From a bacterium (lineage in GTDB: Bacteria; Latescibacterota; Latescibacteria; Latescibacterales; Latescibacteraceae), in assembly GCA_021372535.1 (NCBI GenBank), contig JAJFUH010000019.1, forward strand, positions 1-8,226: a stretch of 8,226 nucleotides of DNA. Direction: 5' to 3'. Below the pieces are notes generated by a model. The model had not been told where the DNA came from, made no database searches, and saw only the letters and a program-made list of their open reading frames with translations. Of the stretch, positions 5,101 through 8,226 are shown piece by piece. Positions within the stretch are counted from its first letter, which is position 1, and the number at the start of each line of letters is the position of its first letter. A program made the translations under genes and the position numbers.

Positions 5101-6095
5101 TATTGAATTATGTGAATCATCCGGCCCAGTTTCGACAGAAGCCTGCCAATATACTCGTTCGCGCGAATCAGCAGCCTGCTGCGGCCGCGGTCGATAAATC
5201 CGGAAACGACATCCGCCAGCTCGGGTGTTCTGAGATACCCGTAAATCTTGTGCGGGTTCTTTTTCCCGTTGCGCTCATAGTCGTTTGAGACAGCCGTATC
5301 GACCGGGCGGACATGACGGGAGTTTTCGCCGTAATCATCGCCAAGATCGTAATTGAACGCCACCTTGTCTTCGAGGTCGGAAAAATTGTACCAGCACCGC
5401 GTGACATTCTCCGGCGTCCGCACCTGCCTGTCCTGTACGATATCCCCGTGCCGTTCGAGCGCAATCCTGCTTACAACGACCGGTATTCCGAGAGGAGAGC
5501 CCATGGTTACGAAGGTATCGACCTCGATATCCGGCTCTGTGCGGGTCATCACATCATAGGCGATAATCGTTCCCATGGAATGGGATATCAGCAGAATGTC
5601 TTTCCCCCTGTGCTTTTCGAGGATTGCGGCCAAGCGCTCGCGGATGATTTCCTTTGCCGGGCGATCCTGACTGATTCCGTTCTGGCCGGGTGAAGAATAA
5701 TAAATTTCGAGCTCGCGGAAATAATGGTGGATGATCATATCGGTGACCGATGAATAGTTGACGGTCATGTCGTCGTTGAGGAGGATTTTATCGAGCTGTA
5801 TCTCGATGTAGTGGAGTATCTTTTTGCGGAGTTCGCTCGGAACCTTTCTCCCGGAGGATGACGCGGGAACATACGGCTCCTCCATATAGAGCGGGTGTTC
5901 CGGGTCTTTCTCACGGGGATCGAGCGGTTTTTCGTAAAGAACATCCGCCCAGTACACGAGCTCGAAGGGGATGAACAGGCGGGGCTTGCCGATTGCGTTC
6001 AGGCCCTCGCGGATCGACTGTTTCCACCACTTTTTCAGAATATCACATGGTGGTTTGTTACCGAGCCCATGAATGCCGATGATTATTTTAGCCAT
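5100..6095 (-). CDS. Alpha/beta hydrolase, lipase/esterase-like
   Basis: This is a probable serine hydrolase of unknown substrate, 331 residues long. The first strand MAKIIIGIHGLGNKP carries an HG oxyanion-hole motif at 9-10. The nucleophile elbow is SHSMG at 171-175 with Ser173, so the usual first Gly of GxSxG is Ser. Candidate acid and base residues are Asp240 or Asp243 (SDLEDKVAF) and His282 (NPHKIYGYL), in the order expected. A long insertion (about 45-160) between the first strand and the elbow, containing VYWADVLYEKPLDP, probably forms a lid or cap. There is no signal peptide or membrane segment, so it should be cytoplasmic. An in-frame TGA two codons before the ATG at 6095 fixes this start. 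The GAGGG ribosome-like site is unusually close. It lies 69 nt after the phosphatidyltransferase gene, so a lipid-related substrate is a guess only. Confidence 0.82.
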   Translation of the reverse strand: MAKIIIGIHGLGNKPPCDILKKWWKQSIREGLNAIGKPRLFIPFELVYWADVLYEKPLDPREKDPEHPLYMEEPYVPASSSGRKVPSELRKKILHYIEIQLDKILLNDDMTVNYSSVTDMIIHHYFRELEIYYSSPGQNGISQDRPAKEIIRERLAAILEKHRGKDILLISHSMGTIIAYDVMTRTEPDIEVDTFVTMGSPLGIPVVVSRIALERHGDIVQDRQVRTPENVTRCWYNFSDLEDKVAFNYDLGDDYGENSRHVRPVDTAVSNDYERNGKKNPHKIYGYLRTPELADVVSGFIDRGRSRLLIRANEYIGRLLSKLGRMIHIIQ

Positions 6096-6136
6096 CCCTC
6101 AACCCATTGAAATCGAGCTATTCACAAACGTTTATA

Positions 6137-6157
6137 GAACACGGATTTTCGCCGGAC
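6137..6157. repeat. Inverted partner of the ATCCGC array
   Basis: This 21-bp stretch matches the reverse complement of 5080-5100 at 17 of 21 positions. It lies in the 69-bp gap upstream of the hydrolase gene, so the gene is flanked by inverted copies. The shared core is CGGATTTTCGC. Confidence 0.5.
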
Positions 6158-6164
6158 CGAACGG

Positions 6165-6821
6165 TCATGTCCGAGGCCGGTCAGGATTGACCAGCGTCTG
6201 ACGGTATACATGGCGGAGACGGGTGAACGCGGTTGCATGTGTCCCGACCGCCAGAAACAGGATGACGCTGTCAAGGGCAATGGTATAACCGAAACAGCTT
6301 ACCAGTGTGCCGACACCGAGAAGAGCGAGACGTTCCGGGCGCTGGAGCCGTCCGACCCTGCAGTCGAAGCCATCGCTCTCGGCACGGGCTTTCACATAGC
6401 TGATCATGACCGTGCCGAGAAAAGCGGATGCGCATACAAGTATCCACAGCGGCCGGTCAAGGAAGTAGTAGCGCATACTCAGCCCGGCATAAAAGAAAAA
6501 GTCGATATACCGGTCGATGGATGAATCAAGGATGCCGCCGAATGGTGTTTTCCCGCCGAATTCTTTCGCCATCTGGCCGTCCACAATATCGAGGAACCCC
6601 GTGGTCGCTCCACATGTAAGAGCGAGCGCGAGCCTGTTCACAGCAAGGAAATACCCTGTCACGATGCCGAGAAAAAGGCTGAAACAGGTTACCATGTTCG
6701 GAGTTACATGCATCCGCGCAAGAAACCGTGACACCGGCAGGAACATACCTCTGAACGCATAATAAAACGCTGTGGAGAAAAATCCTGTGGCCTTCTTTCT
6801 CGTCTCGTTATCGTTTGGCAT
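6165..6821 (-). CDS. CDP-alcohol phosphatidyltransferase family membrane enzyme
   Basis: This integral membrane enzyme transfers a phosphatidyl group from CDP-diacylglycerol to an alcohol acceptor in phospholipid synthesis. It has 218 residues with several hydrophobic helices (about 42-62, 65-80, 104-121, 126-142, 167-195). The family signature D-x2-DG-x2-A[R]-x8-G-x3-D-x3-D is present as Asp78, Asp81-Gly82, Ala85-Lys86, Gly95, Asp99 and Asp103. Lysine replaces the usual arginine at 86. SYVKARAES (141-149) and RPERL (161-165) resemble phosphatidylinositol-phosphate synthase and PgsA-like members, but the acceptor cannot be named. The start is the ATG at 6821, six nucleotides after GGAG. An upstream in-frame TTG at 6836 lacks a ribosome site. 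It is 63 nt downstream of the URO-D-like gene and 69 nt upstream of the hydrolase. A role in cell envelope lipids is inferred. Confidence 0.87.
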   Translation of the reverse strand: MPNDNETRKKATGFFSTAFYYAFRGMFLPVSRFLARMHVTPNMVTCFSLFLGIVTGYFLAVNRLALALTCGATTGFLDIVDGQMAKEFGGKTPFGGILDSSIDRYIDFFFYAGLSMRYYFLDRPLWILVCASAFLGTVMISYVKARAESDGFDCRVGRLQRPERLALLGVGTLVSCFGYTIALDSVILFLAVGTHATAFTRLRHVYRQTLVNPDRPRT

Positions 6822-6827
6822 GCGGTA

Positions 6828-6831
6828 CTCC
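6828..6831 (-). promoter_or_regulatory. Ribosome binding site that decides the phosphatidyltransferase start
   Basis: GGAG reads on the minus strand, with six bases to the ATG at 6821. The longer alternative starting with TTG at 6836 would place this site inside the gene, and nothing similar precedes that TTG. The shorter 218-residue product is preferred. Confidence 0.7.
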
Positions 6832-6884
6832 GTCAAAATAAAGTGTGGTTTGGATATATCCGGTAAAATACTCCAGCGAAAAAG

Positions 6885-7973
6885 TCACAATGCATTTCCG
6901 GCGCGAATGGCAGCCGCACGGTCGAAAATCTCCTCACGTGTCATGCCCGCCGTTTCATACATGGCAAAAACGTTTTCGAGCGGCGTTTCGGGGGGAATGG
7001 TATGCGACGCCGCAAGGATATATCCACCGCCATCGGCAGTCATCCCCTCGAGAAGCCGGGCTGTCCCGCGGCGGACATCATCCGCGGAACCTCCCGGAAG
7101 CAGGCCCTGCGTATCGACTCCACCCATGAAAGTCAGGCGCTCCCCGAATTCCTTCTTCAGTTGAAACGGGTCCATACCCGGGCAGGCGCACTGGATGGGA
7201 TTGAGCACATCCACACCGATCTCGATGAGGTCCGGTATCACGGGGCGTATCGCTCCGCAGGAATGATAGGCAACCCATAATCCCCTCGATGCGCCGACCT
7301 CGACAACCGTCGCGAGACGGGGCCTGATGAGATCGCGCCAGCACCGGGGGCTCATGATCATCGACTGCTGACCCGCAATATCGTCGCCTGTCCAGAGCCA
7401 GTCCAGGGAAAAACGCTCACATGCCTCCCGCGCAATATGTACGGAAAAATCGCCCGCCCGGTCGAGCATCGCTTCTGCCAGCCCGGGATCGGCGGCAAGG
7501 TCGAGAATGGCGTTCTCCATGCCGCGGAGACGGCAGATGAGCTCGAACAGGCACGGAGAGACATCGCACCCTATAAAATAATTCTCCGCGCGCGCCGCTA
7601 CCGGCTCCATGTTTTTCAGCAGGCATTCGATTTTATCGTACGGGTGCTCGTAGCTGAGGATAGCATCTCTCGGAGAATCTTCGAGCGGTGAGCGCAGTAT
7701 CTGGTTGAACGGCCCTTTTTTTATCCATTCGATGCCCCAGAAGTCAATGTGCGTTTCGCCGTCATGCTCGTGGGTGATGCCTTCCATGGCGTAATTGTTT
7801 CCCACCCATGCCTGCATGACATCGTTGCCCATCGCCTCGCCAACACGCCCGGCGGGTATTTCGAGCACGTGACCGAGACGGCCTGCCATTATGGGATGAA
7901 ACCACATGAATACCGGCACACGATCGACCGGCTCACGTCTGAGCGCGGCGTTGACACGTTCTTTCGAGGTCAT
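6885..7973 (-). CDS. Uroporphyrinogen decarboxylase-superfamily protein, not HemE (probable zinc-dependent methyltransferase-like)
   Basis: This 362-residue TIM-barrel protein belongs to the URO-D / MtaA superfamily. Recognisable parts are the N-terminal MTSKERVNAALRREPVDRVP (1-20), GDDIAGQQSMIMSP (196-209), YHSCGAIRPVIPDLIEIGVD (236-255), MGGVDTQGLLP (283-293) and the C-terminal ILAASHTIPPETPLENV (319-335). The HSC at 237-239 matches the H-x-C zinc ligands of methylcobamide:CoM methyltransferases (MtaA/MtbA). The third ligand, Cys in those enzymes, appears to be His324 here. HemE's N-terminal RQAGRY-type motif is absent, which argues against heme synthesis. No corrinoid protein or MtaB-like partner is nearby, so a methyl-transfer role is inferred only. 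The ATG at 7973 has GGAAAGG upstream. It is the first gene of the right-hand block. Confidence 0.85.
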   Translation of the reverse strand: MTSKERVNAALRREPVDRVPVFMWFHPIMAGRLGHVLEIPAGRVGEAMGNDVMQAWVGNNYAMEGITHEHDGETHIDFWGIEWIKKGPFNQILRSPLEDSPRDAILSYEHPYDKIECLLKNMEPVAARAENYFIGCDVSPCLFELICRLRGMENAILDLAADPGLAEAMLDRAGDFSVHIAREACERFSLDWLWTGDDIAGQQSMIMSPRCWRDLIRPRLATVVEVGASRGLWVAYHSCGAIRPVIPDLIEIGVDVLNPIQCACPGMDPFQLKKEFGERLTFMGGVDTQGLLPGGSADDVRRGTARLLEGMTADGGGYILAASHTIPPETPLENVFAMYETAGMTREEIFDRAAAIRAGNAL

Positions 7974-8031
7974 ACGGCCTTTCCGTCATTAACCGGAATA
8001 TTTGAAAAAGCCCCCTTCTTGTCCTGCGGAC

Positions 8032-8057
8032 ATCCTTCCCCCGGAGGGATTTTTTTT
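8032..8057 (+). terminator. Plus-strand terminator-like hairpin
   Basis: ATCCTTCC, loop CCC and GGAGGGAT form an 8-bp stem including one G-T pair, followed by a run of T on the plus strand. By shape it would stop plus-strand transcription heading out of the URO-D-like gene. No plus-strand gene precedes it. It could block antisense transcripts or be a palindromic repeat that only looks like a terminator. Confidence 0.4.
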
Positions 8058-8076
8058 ATATCCACAGCCTTACAGT

Positions 8077-8102
8077 GGGCAACCACGGGGGGTTGCCCCT
8101 AC
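8077..8102 (-). repeat. REP-like palindrome with GTAG foot, copy 2
   Basis: On the minus strand GTAG is followed by GGGCAACC, a six-base loop CCCCGT and GGTTGCCC, an 8-bp perfect stem. It shares the GTAGGGG head with 5007-5031 but has an unrelated stem sequence, and both elements have the same orientation. It lies about 100 bp upstream of the URO-D-like start codon, probably inside its leader. Confidence 0.55.
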
Positions 8103-8173
8103 AATAAAAATGCGCGAACAATTATTTGGTCATGTATAAAATAATCCGTTATGAATAGTGTCCGGTTAAAATT

Positions 8174-8205
8174 GTTATAAAAGTTCGAAATATCCTGTAA
8201 ACAGG
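8174..8205 (-). promoter_or_regulatory. Possible promoter and palindrome upstream of the URO-D-like gene
   Basis: On the minus strand TTTACA (8201-8196), 16 bp and TATAAC (8179-8174) form a sigma70-like promoter with one mismatch in each hexamer. The -35 lies inside an inverted repeat, CCTGT-TT-ACAGG (8205-8194), where a dimeric repressor could bind. Spacing and match are moderate, so this could be chance in A/T-rich DNA. Confidence 0.4.
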
Positions 8206-8226
8206 GCATTTACCGGCATATGGATT

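Larger units (their letters stand above)
7974..8226. other. Upstream region of the URO-D-like gene
   Basis: About 250 bp with no supportable gene. It contains a possible minus-strand promoter (8174-8201), a GTAG-footed palindrome (8077-8102), a hairpin followed by seven T on the plus strand (8032-8057), and a short hairpin GTCC / GGAC (8021-8031). If the promoter is right, the 5' untranslated leader is almost 200 nt and contains both palindromes. Confidence 0.55.

Noticed and set aside
6822-6836. TTG start extending the phosphatidyltransferase by five residues
   Set aside because: No ribosome site precedes the TTG, while GGAG lies six bases before the ATG at 6821.
6885-7973. Annotation as HemE uroporphyrinogen decarboxylase
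   Set aside because: The N-terminal substrate-binding motif of HemE is missing, and the HSC/SH pattern points to the methyltransferase-like side of the superfamily.

Overview
The window comes from a bacterial chromosome, most likely an uncultured environmental lineage. Coding DNA is moderately GC-rich and all seven convincing genes lie on the minus strand. The intergenic DNA is AT-rich and crowded with short repeats and palindromes. PyrR, glutamine-dependent CarA, a leader terminator and a textbook sigma70-type promoter show it is bacterial. I cannot assign a phylum from these sequences alone.

Right to left, in the direction of transcription, there are two blocks. Block A (about 8201 down to 5100) carries a uroporphyrinogen-decarboxylase-superfamily protein that is not HemE, a CDP-alcohol phosphatidyltransferase (membrane phospholipid synthesis), and a cytoplasmic alpha/beta hydrolase. 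Gaps of 63 and 69 bp make one transcript possible, but the three functions share no obvious pathway.

Block B (about 4474 down to 205) is a pyrimidine biosynthesis operon in the order pyrR-pyrB-pyrC-carA. pyrR and pyrB overlap by 1 nt, pyrB and pyrC by 4 nt, and carA follows after 103 nt. A strong promoter (TTGACT, 17 bp, TATAAT) starts a leader of about 180 nt. The leader ends in an intrinsic terminator (7-bp stem, 8 U) just ahead of the pyrR ribosome binding site, which is the layout of a transcription attenuator. CarA with CarB (not in this window) makes carbamoyl phosphate, PyrB joins it to aspartate, and PyrC closes the ring to dihydroorotate. PyrR is the likely regulator and a uracil phosphoribosyltransferase homologue.

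The 843-bp gap between the blocks has no gene I can support. It holds the pyr promoter and leader plus several kinds of repeat: a TTNTGCC heptamer array, a 9-bp tandem array, an ATCCGC array, GC-rich hairpins, and one half of a pair of roughly 100-bp direct repeats that bracket the whole pyr operon. Two palindromes, one here and one upstream of block A, start with GTAG on the minus strand, like the foot of REP elements mobilised by RAYT transposases. I see no wholly new gene system. The most interesting material is the pyr leader and the repeat landscape.
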